NCBI RefSeq assembly: GCF_014197795.1
Contig: NZ_JACIGI010000030.1
Coordinates: 1 to 44,854 of the forward strand
Direction of reading: 5' to 3'
Length of the DNA: 44,854 nucleotides
Source: Roseospira goensis
GTDB lineage: Bacteria; Pseudomonadota; Alphaproteobacteria; Rhodospirillales; Rhodospirillaceae
Shown here: one piece after another, positions 1 through 8,000 of the stretch
How the letters are laid out: every line of letters begins with the position of its first letter
Position numbering within the stretch: the stretch's first letter is position 1
Program-made: the position numbers and the translations under genes
The notes under the pieces: model-generated
Seen by the model: only the letters and a program-made list of their open reading frames with translations
The model's database searches: none
What the model was told of the DNA's origin: nothing

Positions 1-95
1 GGTTATAAACCGAATTCGCACCGGGCTGGGGGCATGCCCCCAGCCCGGTGCAAGCGCGGCTCACCCAGTCTCACATCTGCCTGGACCTACACAGC
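1..95. repeat. left copy of 95-bp perfect terminal inverted repeat
   Basis: Positions 1-95 are the exact reverse complement of 44760-44854; identity stops at position 96. Inside lies a perfect 34-bp palindrome (18-51) with arms GCACCGGGCTGGGGGCA and its complement. The outer edge GGTTATAAACC is itself nearly palindromic. No gene is visible in 1-241. The likeliest meaning is that the contig stops at both ends in the same multicopy repeat, possibly a mobile-element end. An exact length of 95 would also fit an assembler k-mer of 95. A true linear replicon end is less likely because the genes are chromosomal. Confidence 0.9.
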
Positions 96-241
96 GGTGC
101 GTCCGATCCCGACGCGTCCCGACGCGGCCTGTGCCCCGTTGCCCCGCCTGCGGGCCGCCCCTACTCTCTGACGGCATCGGCGCACCCGCCGCCGCCGCAC
201 CCGCCCCCGTTGGACGCCCCCTCAGCCGAAAGGGACCCCGT

Positions 242-1120
242 ATGAGCGCCACCCCGCCGCCCGGCTCGCCCGACACCGAGGCCCCGCGCGCCGCCATCGG
301 CCGCACCCAGACCACCACCGACCAGGTCACGGCGGTGCCCGTCAAGCTGCTCCAGGCCACGCTCAACGACGCCGCGGTCACCCCGGCCGCGGGCGATCCG
401 CTGCCGCCGCTGTGGCACTGGCTCTACTTCCTGCCCGATGCGACCATGTCCAACGTCGGCCCCGACGGCCACCCCAAGCGCGGCGGCTTCCTGCCGGCGA
501 TCGCGCTGGAGCGGCGCATGTGGGCCGGCGGCCGCCTGACCTTCCACGACGACCCGCCGCGCCTCGGCGACACCATCACCAGGGACTCCGAGATCCTCGA
601 CGTGCAGGAGAAGTCCGGCAAGGCCGGCGACATGGTGTTCGTGACGGTACGCCACCTCATCTCCACGCCGCGCGGCCTGGCGGTCGAGGAGGAGCAGGAC
701 ATCGTCTACATCGCCATGCCCACGGCGTTCCGGCCGCCGCCCCCGGTCGAGGCCCCGGCCGACCCGGCGTGGCGCGACCCGATGACGGTCGACCCGGTGC
801 TGCTGTTCCGGTATTCGGCGCTGACCTTCAACGGCCACCGCATCCACTACGACCGCCCCTACGCCATGGACGTGGAGAAGTACCCCGGCCTGGTGGTCCA
901 CGGCCCGTTGCAGGCCATGGCGCTGATGGAGGCGGCGCGCCGCCACATGCCTTCGGGCAGGCCGGCGTCCTACTCCTTCAGGGGAGTGCGCCCGCTGTTC
1001 GATTTCGATACCGTCGCTATCCACGCCTACGCGCGCGCGGACGGCGGGCACGACGTGATGACCGTCAACGGAGACGGTCACGTCTGCATGAAGGCGACCG
1101 TGCGCTGGGCCGACAGTTAG
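242..1120 (+). CDS. meh: mesaconyl-C4-CoA hydratase-like, HTD2/MaoC hot-dog family
   Basis: A 292-residue protein of the HTD2-type hot-dog dehydratase family. The C-terminal half carries the hydratase signature: FRYSALTFNGHRIHYDRPYA followed by YPGLVVHGPLQAMAL, matching the H-x-I-H-x-D-x-x-Y-A pattern. In Chloroflexus the homologous Meh hydrates mesaconyl-C4-CoA to citramalyl-CoA. The next gene, 61 bp downstream, closely resembles mesaconyl-CoA C1-C4 CoA transferase, which makes the Meh substrate; that context decides the call. The frame is open upstream to 131, but ATG 242 is chosen because an AAAGGGA ribosome-binding site lies just before it and homology starts after it. Other HTD2-like hydratase roles remain possible. 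Confidence 0.8.
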   Translation: MSATPPPGSPDTEAPRAAIGRTQTTTDQVTAVPVKLLQATLNDAAVTPAAGDPLPPLWHWLYFLPDATMSNVGPDGHPKRGGFLPAIALERRMWAGGRLTFHDDPPRLGDTITRDSEILDVQEKSGKAGDMVFVTVRHLISTPRGLAVEEEQDIVYIAMPTAFRPPPPVEAPADPAWRDPMTVDPVLLFRYSALTFNGHRIHYDRPYAMDVEKYPGLVVHGPLQAMALMEAARRHMPSGRPASYSFRGVRPLFDFDTVAIHAYARADGGHDVMTVNGDGHVCMKATVRWADS

Positions 1121-1181
1121 GCGGGTGACGGGCGGCGCGCGGGGCCGCACCCGCGCACATCAGGACAGATGAGGATACGAC

Positions 1182-2405
1182 GTGGCGAAGCTCCTGCAAG
1201 GGTTGAGGGTGGTCGAGGGGACCTCCTTCGTGGCCGCCCCGCTGGCCGGCATGACGCTGGCCCAGATGGGGGCCGAGGTGATCCGGTTCGACCGCCTCCA
1301 GGGCGGCCTGGACCATTACCGCTGGCCGGTGACGAAGGACAACCGGTCCCTGTTCTGGGCCGGGCTCAACAAGGGCAAGCGGTCCATCGCCGTGGACATG
1401 ACCACCCCCGAGGGGCGCGAGATCGTCACCAACCTGATCTGCGCCCCCGGTCCGGAGGCCGGCATCTTCCTGACCAACCTGCGCGTGCGTGGCTGGATGG
1501 ACTACGACGCCCTCAAGAAGCAGCGCGAGGACCTCATCATGGTGTCCATCCTGGGGGCGCGCGGCGGCGCCCCGCAGGTGGACTACACCGTCAACCCGGC
1601 GGTCGGCTTCCCGCACGCCACCGGCCCGGAGGGGTCGACCGATCCGATCGCCCACGTGCTGCCGGCCTGGGACTGCATCACCGGCCAGAAGGCGGCGCTG
1701 GGGATCCTGGCCGCCGAGCGCCACCGCCGCCTGACCGGCGAGGGCCAGCTCGTCGAACTGGCGCTGAAGGACGTGGCCCTGGCGATGCTCGGCAACCTGG
1801 GCATCATCGGCGAAGTGATGGTCAACGGCGTCGACCGGCCCAAGTACGGCAACGCGCTCTACGGCGCCTACGGCCAGGACTTCCTCACCGCCGACGGCAA
1901 GCGGATCATGCTGGTGGCGCTGACCGACCGGCAGTGGCGCGGCCTGGGCAAGGTCACCGGTCTGGCGGACGAGTTCAAGGCGCTGGGCGAGCGCCTGGGC
2001 GCCGACCTCAACAAGGAGGGCGAACGCTTCGTCCACCGCCACGAGATCACCGCCATCCTCAAACCCTGGTTCGCCGCGCGCCGGATCGAGGACTTCGCGT
2101 CCCTGTTCAACGAGAACAGCGTCACCTGGTCGGAGTTCCGCAGCTTCCAGCAGGCGATCGAGACCGATCCGGACTTCAGCACCGACCATCCCATGTTCGA
2201 GATGCTGGAGCAGCCGGGCATCGGCGAATACCTGGTGCCGGGCAGCCCGTTCGAGTTCAGCGCGGCGGAGCGCGAGGCGCCCGTGCGGGCGGCAACCCTG
2301 GGCGAGCACACCGAGGAGATCCTCTCCGGGATCCTGGGACTGGACGGCCATCAGATCTCCAAGCTGTACGACGACAAGATCGTCGGCGGTCCGCGCCCGG
2401 GCTAA
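1182..2405 (+). CDS. mct: mesaconyl-CoA C1-C4 CoA transferase (class III)
   Basis: A 407-residue class III (CaiB/BaiF) CoA transferase. The N-terminus (LQGLRVVEGTSFVAAPLAGM, then FWAGLNKGKRSIAVDM) and the C-terminus (FEMLEQPGIGEYLVPGSP, LGEHTEEIL) match, from memory, the Chloroflexus Mct that moves CoA within mesaconate from C1 to C4. Asp164 in HVLPAWDCITGQ is at the position of the catalytic aspartate that forms the acyl anhydride. The start is GTG, with GAGGA at 1171-1175 six bases upstream. It is probably co-transcribed with the hydratase. The further citramalyl-CoA lyase and mesaconyl-C1-CoA hydratase of the 3-hydroxypropionate bicycle are not in the window. Cytoplasmic enzyme. Confidence 0.88.
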   Translation: MAKLLQGLRVVEGTSFVAAPLAGMTLAQMGAEVIRFDRLQGGLDHYRWPVTKDNRSLFWAGLNKGKRSIAVDMTTPEGREIVTNLICAPGPEAGIFLTNLRVRGWMDYDALKKQREDLIMVSILGARGGAPQVDYTVNPAVGFPHATGPEGSTDPIAHVLPAWDCITGQKAALGILAAERHRRLTGEGQLVELALKDVALAMLGNLGIIGEVMVNGVDRPKYGNALYGAYGQDFLTADGKRIMLVALTDRQWRGLGKVTGLADEFKALGERLGADLNKEGERFVHRHEITAILKPWFAARRIEDFASLFNENSVTWSEFRSFQQAIETDPDFSTDHPMFEMLEQPGIGEYLVPGSPFEFSAAEREAPVRAATLGEHTEEILSGILGLDGHQISKLYDDKIVGGPRPG

Positions 2406-2430
2406 GCGCCGCACCCGGCCGACACCGCCT

Positions 2431-2475
2431 GTCGTATGCACCCGGACGCCCCCGGTGACTCCGGGTGTATGCGAC
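2431..2475 (+). terminator. hairpin downstream of mct, probable terminator
   Basis: The 16-base arms 2431-2446 and 2460-2475 pair fully as RNA if two G-U wobbles are allowed, around a 13-nt loop. It starts 25 bp after the mct stop. There is no clear T-run, so it may act as a Rho-assisted or mRNA-end hairpin. The remaining intergenic DNA to 2697 shows no gene; a T-rich stretch near 2640-2650 precedes sorA. Confidence 0.5.
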
Positions 2476-2697
2476 GGGCGCCGCGCCGCCCCCGCCCGGA
2501 TACTGCCTGAGAAGTTGCGGGTATCGGGTTGAACCCTCATTCTTTGCCGTTGACCGGCGCGCGAGTCGGCGGCTACCGTTTCCTTCCCGGAATCACGAAC
2601 AAAAACGGTCCGGCTGAGCCCAAGACCCCGGGCCTGTCGCTTTTTTGTTGCGCTGCCAAAACAACGTCGCCAAGACGAAAGCCAGGGAGGACCCGCC

Positions 2698-4011
2698 ATG
2701 ACCCGCCTGCCCCAGGAGCGCGGCCTGCACGAACTGTACGCCGCCGACCCCGAACGCGCCGACGCCCTGGTGTTCGGCCGCCGCACCTACGCCGACCGCC
2801 GCGGCTTCCTGCGCGGCGCCGGCCTAGCGACCATGAGCGCCGTGCTGGGCTATACGATCCCGTTCCACCGCGGCATGCCGGGCGGCCTGATCCCGGCCGC
2901 GCTGGCGCAGGAAACGGGGGAGTTCACCATCGAGGGCAAGGACGGCCTGCGGGTGCTCAACGACCGGCCGCTCAACGCCGAAACCCCGGCCCACCTGCTC
3001 GACGACGACATCACGCCCACCGCCCGCCACTTCATCCGCAACAACGGCCTGCCGCCCGACAGCGTCGACCCCGAGGGCTGGACGGTGACCATCGACGGCT
3101 TCGTGGACACCCCGCTGGAGCTGTCGCTGGACGACCTGCGCAGCCGCTTCGAGGTGGTGGAGTATGCGCTCCAGCTCGAATGCGGCGGCAACGGCCGGGC
3201 CGCCTTCAATCCCGGCGCCAGCGGCAACCAGTGGACCACCGGGGCGGTCGGCAATGCGCGGTGGACCGGGGTGCGCCTGGCCGACGTGCTGGGCGCCGCC
3301 GGGGTGCAGCCGCAGGCGATCTACACCGCCCACTACGGCGCCGATTCCCACCTGTCCGGCGACCCGGACAAGCGGCCCATCTCGCGCGGCATGCCGCTGT
3401 GGAAGGCGATGAACCCCTACACCCTGATCGCCTTCGAGCAGAACGGCGCCCCCCTGCACCCGATGAACGGCGCGCCGGTGCGCATCCTGGCGCCGGGCTG
3501 GCCGGGCTCGGTGTCGCAGAAGTGGCTCACCCGCATCGAGCTGCGCGACCAGGTGCACGACGGCACCAAGATGGGCGCGCCCAGCTACCGGGTGCCGCGC
3601 TACCCGGTGGCGCCGGGCGAGGAGGTGCCGGGCGCGGACTTCCGCATCATCGAGTCCATGCCGGTCAAGTCGCTCATCACCGCACCGGCCAGCGGCACCA
3701 CGCTGCCGACCGACCACCGCACGCTGGAGGTGCGCGGCCACGCCTGGGCCGGCGACGAGCACGTCACCGCCATGCACGTGACCACGGACTTCGGCCAGAC
3801 CTGGCGCGAGGCCGCCCTGGAACCGCCGCCGAACCCCTATGCCTGGCAGCGCTGGCGCGCCCAGATCGAGTTCCCGACCCGGGGCTACTACGAGATCTGG
3901 GCCCGCGCCATCGACAGCAAGGGCCGCATGCAGCCCTTCACGGTCGGCTGGAACCCCAAGGGCTACCTCAACAACGCCATGCACCGCATCGCCGTGCGGG
4001 TCGAGGTCTAG
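2698..4011 (+). CDS. sorA: periplasmic sulfite dehydrogenase/oxidase, molybdopterin subunit (SorA-like)
   Basis: A 437-residue sulfite oxidase-family protein. A twin-arginine export signal (RRGFLRGAGLATM, about residues 34-46) sends the folded molybdenum protein to the periplasm. The oxidoreductase molybdopterin domain spans about residues 100-310. Cys162 in QLECGGNGRAAF is the expected Mo-ligating cysteine. A Mo-co dimerisation domain follows (about 325-435; HAWAGDEHVTAMHVTTDFG, WNPKGYLNNAMHRI). ATG 2698 is preceded by CAGGGAGG. The cytochrome c gene starts 4 bp after the stop, as in SorAB enzymes that oxidise sulfite to sulfate and pass electrons to cytochrome c. SoxC is the main alternative, but no other sox genes are present. 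Confidence 0.83.
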   Translation: MTRLPQERGLHELYAADPERADALVFGRRTYADRRGFLRGAGLATMSAVLGYTIPFHRGMPGGLIPAALAQETGEFTIEGKDGLRVLNDRPLNAETPAHLLDDDITPTARHFIRNNGLPPDSVDPEGWTVTIDGFVDTPLELSLDDLRSRFEVVEYALQLECGGNGRAAFNPGASGNQWTTGAVGNARWTGVRLADVLGAAGVQPQAIYTAHYGADSHLSGDPDKRPISRGMPLWKAMNPYTLIAFEQNGAPLHPMNGAPVRILAPGWPGSVSQKWLTRIELRDQVHDGTKMGAPSYRVPRYPVAPGEEVPGADFRIIESMPVKSLITAPASGTTLPTDHRTLEVRGHAWAGDEHVTAMHVTTDFGQTWREAALEPPPNPYAWQRWRAQIEFPTRGYYEIWARAIDSKGRMQPFTVGWNPKGYLNNAMHRIAVRVEV

Positions 4012-4015
4012 CCGC

Positions 4016-4480
4016 ATGCGTCTGAGGGGTGCGGCCGGCCTGGCCGCCTGGGGCGTCGTCGCGGCCACCCTCGCCGCGACGGGCGCCGCGACGCTCGCCC
4101 CCGCCGCCGCGCAGGACTCCACCGCCCATGGGGGCGCCGATGGGGGCGCCGATGGGGGCGCTTATGGGGGCCTGCCAGAGGGCGAGGGCCGAGTCCTGGT
4201 CTACAACATGTGCAACGCCTGCCATTCGCTCGACATGGTGACCCAGCAGCACATGACGCGGACGCGCTGGGACCGCACGCTGGAGTGGATGCAGGTCGAG
4301 CAGGGCATGCCGGACCTGACGCCGGAGGACGAGACCATCGTGCTCGACTACCTGAGCGAACACTTCGGCCCCGGCAAGGCGGTCGAGGGCGTGCCCGGCG
4401 GCGGCGGGTTCGGCGGCTTCGGTGGGTTCGGCGGCACCCGCCCGTTCAGCCCGCAGGCGCCGCCGGCCCCGGGCGGCTGA
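4016..4480 (+). CDS. sorB: cytochrome c subunit of sulfite dehydrogenase (SorB-like)
   Basis: A 154-residue monohaem c-type cytochrome and likely electron acceptor of the preceding sulfite dehydrogenase. A Sec signal peptide ends near residues 31-33 (APAAAQD). The haem-binding motif is C66-N-A-C69-H70, and a methionine in QGMPDL (about residue 98) is a plausible distal ligand. Between signal and haem domain is a GGADGGADGGAYGG stretch made by a 12-bp in-frame tandem repeat at about 4129-4170. The C-terminus is Gly/Phe-rich and then Pro-rich. ATG 4016 lies 4 bp after the sorA stop; the frame is open further upstream but would overlap sorA. Low sequence conservation outside the haem site keeps the SorB name provisional. 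Confidence 0.75.
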   Translation: MRLRGAAGLAAWGVVAATLAATGAATLAPAAAQDSTAHGGADGGADGGAYGGLPEGEGRVLVYNMCNACHSLDMVTQQHMTRTRWDRTLEWMQVEQGMPDLTPEDETIVLDYLSEHFGPGKAVEGVPGGGGFGGFGGFGGTRPFSPQAPPAPGG

Positions 4481-4505
4481 CGCCCGAGCACCCGCGCGCG
4501 CAGGC

Positions 4506-5072
4506 GGTCCCACGCCGGAGCGTGGGACCGGGCCAGCGAAAGGGTCTCTCGCGCCCACGCTCCCGCGTGGGCGCCGGACGGGCACCTGCGGTCCCACGCG
4601 GGAGCGTGGGACCGAGATAGAAACGGAGTCTCACGCCCCCGCTCCCGCGTGGGCGCCGGACTGGCACCTGCGGTCCCTCACCGGAGCGTGGGGCCGGGTC
4701 AGCGAAAGGGTCTGGCGCCCCCGCTCCCGCGCGGGCGCGGGGCAGGCACCTGCGGTCCCACGCGGGAGCGTGGGACCGAGATAGAAACGGAGTCTCGCGC
4801 CCACGCTCCCGCGTGGGCGCCGGACGGGCACCTGCGGTCCCACGCGGGAGCGTGGGACCGAGATAGAAACGGAGTCTCGCGCCCACGCTCCCGCGGGGGT
4901 GCCGGACGGGTAGCTGCGGTCCCACGCCGGAGCGTGGGACCGAGATAGAAACGGAGTCTCACGCCCCCGCTCCCGCGGGGGCGCGGGGCAGGTACCTGCG
5001 GTCCCACGCCGGAGCGTGGGACCGAGAAAGGCCAGGCAAGGCTCTCTCGCGCCCCCGCTCCCGCGGGGGCGC
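4506..5072. repeat. REP array 1: seven BIME-like units, 82-bp period
   Basis: Seven tandem units start at 4506, 4590, 4672, 4754, 4836, 4918 and 5000. Each has hairpin A (stem GGTCCCACGC, loop GGGA or CGGA), a spacer with GAGA and TCTC at its edges, then hairpin B (stem GCGCCCACGC or GCGCCCCCGC, loop TCCC). B is a REP inverted relative to A, because the B loop is the complement of GGGA. Linkers of the type CGGACGGGCACCTGC join units. The array fills the gap between the convergent sorB and gdhB genes, 26 bp and 10 bp from their stops. At the left edge two spacer types alternate (units 1 and 3 against 2 and 4). It may work as a bidirectional terminator or mRNA-end stabiliser. Confidence 0.93.
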
Positions 5073-5082
5073 GGAAGCATGT

Positions 5083-8000
5083 CTACACCCCCGCCATGGC
5101 GCGGAACTGGCGGCTGGCGACGGTGAGCATGGCGAGGTCGACGCCGCCCGATGTGCCGCGCAGCTCGCCCAGAAGTTGCGAGGCCCGCTCGACCGTCACC
5201 GGGTTGGTCTCGATCCAGGCCGCGATGGCGGCGTCCGGGTCGTCCAGGGCCGCGCCGTGCTCGATCACCCGGTGGGTGATCTGGCGCTGGTGGCTGTAGA
5301 ACTCCTCGGCCAGCGCCGACACCGCCAGCTTGGTCCAGTGCCCGCCGTCCACGTGCTGCTCGGCCATGCGGCGCAGCCAGCCGATCCCCAGCCGGGTGCC
5401 GACCGCGAAATACAGCCGCGCCACCCACTCCATCGGCAGGTCGTGCGCGGCGGTCACCCGCACGATGTCGCCGGCCGCCGCCATCACCATCAGGCAGGCC
5501 ACCCCGCAGGCCAGCGGCTCCGGCACCCCGGCCTCCATCCACGCCGCCATGTGCTCACGCGCACCGGCCAGGGTCTCCTCGGTGGCCAGGTCGTCCAGGT
5601 TGGCGGACAGCAGTTGCACCGCCGGCGCCAGCTCGGTGACGGTGGCCGAGACGTCCAGCGGCCAGGTGCCGTGGCGCAGCATCCACTGGGTCTGGCGCCC
5701 CACCAGCCGGTTGACATGGTGGAACAGCTCCAGTTGCACGTCGGCCGCGACGTCGCCGTCCAGGGCCTCGATGTCCGACCACAACGCCCGCAGGCCGTAG
5801 ACCTCGCGCACCGCCACGTAGGCCCGGGCGATGTCGGCCGGGCGCATGCCGGTCTTCTCCATCATCTCGGTGATGAAGGCCGCGCCGACACGGTTGATCA
5901 TCGAGTTGGCGACATAGGTGGCGATGATCTCCCGGCGCAGCCGGTGGCGCCCGATCTGGTCGCGGAACCGGGTCTGCACCGCGGTCGGGAAGTACTGCGC
6001 CATGGACTCGGTCAGCATCGGGTCCTCGGGCAGGTCCGAGTCCATGACCTCGTCGAAGATCCACAGCTTGCCGTAGGGGATCAGCACCGCCAGTTCGGGC
6101 CGGGTCAGGCCGCGCCCGGCGGCCAGGCGCTCGGCGATCTCCTCGTCGTCGGGCAGCGATTCCACCGCACGGTCGAGCCGACCGAGCCGCTCCAGGGTGC
6201 GCATCAGCCGGTGCTGAAGGTCCAGCAGCCCGGCCGAATCCCGGGCCATCAGGGAAATCGCCTGGGTCTGGAGGTAGTTGTCCCGCAGCACCAGCGCCGC
6301 CACGTCGTCGGTCATCTCGCGCAGCAGTTGGTTGCGCTGCTTCTCGGTCAGGTCGCCGGCCTCGACGATGCCGTCGAGCAGGATCTTGATGTTCACCTCG
6401 TGGTCGGAGCAGTCGACGCCGGCCGAATTGTCGATGGCGTCGGTGTTGAGGCGCCCGCCGTGCCGGGCGAACTCGATGCGGCCGACCTGGGTCACCCCCA
6501 GGTTGGCGCCCTCGCCCACCACCTTGACCCGCAGGTCGTCGGCGTCGACGCGGATGGCGTCGTTGGCGCGGTCGCCCACCTGGGCGTGGGTCTCGTGGCT
6601 GGCCTTCACGTAGGTGCCGATGCCGCCGAACCACAGCAGGTCGGCCTCGGCACGCAGCAGGGCGCGGATCAGTTCGGTCGGCGTCACCACCGACTGGCGC
6701 AGGCCGAGACGGTCCATGATCTGGGGGGTGAGGGTCACCTCCTTGGCGCGGCGGTCGTACACCTGCCCGCCCTCGGACAGCACCGCCGGGTCGTAGTCTG
6801 CCCAGGACGAGCGCGGCAGGTCGAACAGCCGCCGGCGCTCGGCCCAGGACGCGGCCGCATCCGGGTCCGGATCGACGACGATGTGCAGGTGGTTGAAGGC
6901 CCCGATCAGGCGGATGTGGCGCGACAGCAGCATGCCGTTGCCGAACACGTCGCCGGACATGTCGCCGACGCCGATCACCGAGACGTCCTGGCGCTGGACG
7001 TCGTGGCCCATCTCACGGAAGTGGCGTTTGACCGCCTCCCAGGCGCCGCGCGCGGTGATGCCCATGGCCTTGTGGTCGTAGCCGTTCGAGCCGCCGGAGG
7101 CGAAGGCGTCGCGCAGCCAGAAGCCGTACTCCCGGGCGATCGCATTGGCGATGTCGGAGAAGCTGGCCGTGCCCTTGTCGGCCGCCACCACCAGATAGGG
7201 GTCGTCGCCGTCGCGCCGGCGCACCCGGGGCGGGGGCACCACCGCGTCGCCTTCCAGGTTGTCGGTCAGGTCGAGCAGGCCGCGCATGAAGGTCTGATAG
7301 CAGGCGATGCCCTCGGCCTGGAGCGCTTCGCGCCCGGCTTCGACCGGCGGCGGGCGCTTGACCACGAAGCCGCCCTTGGATCCCACCGGCACGATCACCG
7401 CGTTCTTGACCATCTGCGCCTTCATCAGGCCCAGCACCTCGGTGCGGAAATCCTCGCGCCGGTCCGACCAGCGGATGCCGCCGCGCGCCACCTTGCCGCC
7501 GCGCAGGTGCACGGCCTCGACGCGCGGGCTGTAGACGAACACCTCGACCCAGGGCCGCGGCAGCGGCAGGTCGGCGATGGCGCGACTGTCGAGCTTCAGC
7601 GCCAGGTAGGGCTTGGGCTGACCGTCCGCGCCGGCCTGGAAGTGGTTGGTGCGCAGCGTCGCCTTGATGAGGTTGCGGTAGCGGCGCAGGATGCGGTCCT
7701 CGTCGGGGTTGGTGACGTGGTCGAGCCCGGCCAGGATCACCGCCTCGGGGTCGGCGGGCGCCTCCGCCCCGTCCGGGTCGGGCGCGGCGCCCCCCTCGAC
7801 CCGGTCCGGGTCGAAGCGGGCTTCGAACAGCGCCACCAGCGCCGCCGTGATGCGCGGATGCGCCGCCAGGGCCTGCTCGATGTAGCTCTGACTGAAGGTG
7901 TAGCCGGTCTGGCGCAGGTAGCGGGCGTAGGCGCGCAGAACCACCACCTGGCGCCAGGTCAGGCCGGCCTCGATGACCAGACGGTTGAAGCCGTCGTTCT

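Noticed and set aside
161-1150. Antisense 329-codon frame opposite the hydratase gene
   Set aside because: Val/Arg/His-rich shadow of the real gene, with no recognisable domain.
4506-5072. CRISPR-like array of repeats and spacers
   Set aside because: The segments between hairpins are themselves repeated, units are 79-82 bp, and no cas genes are present.
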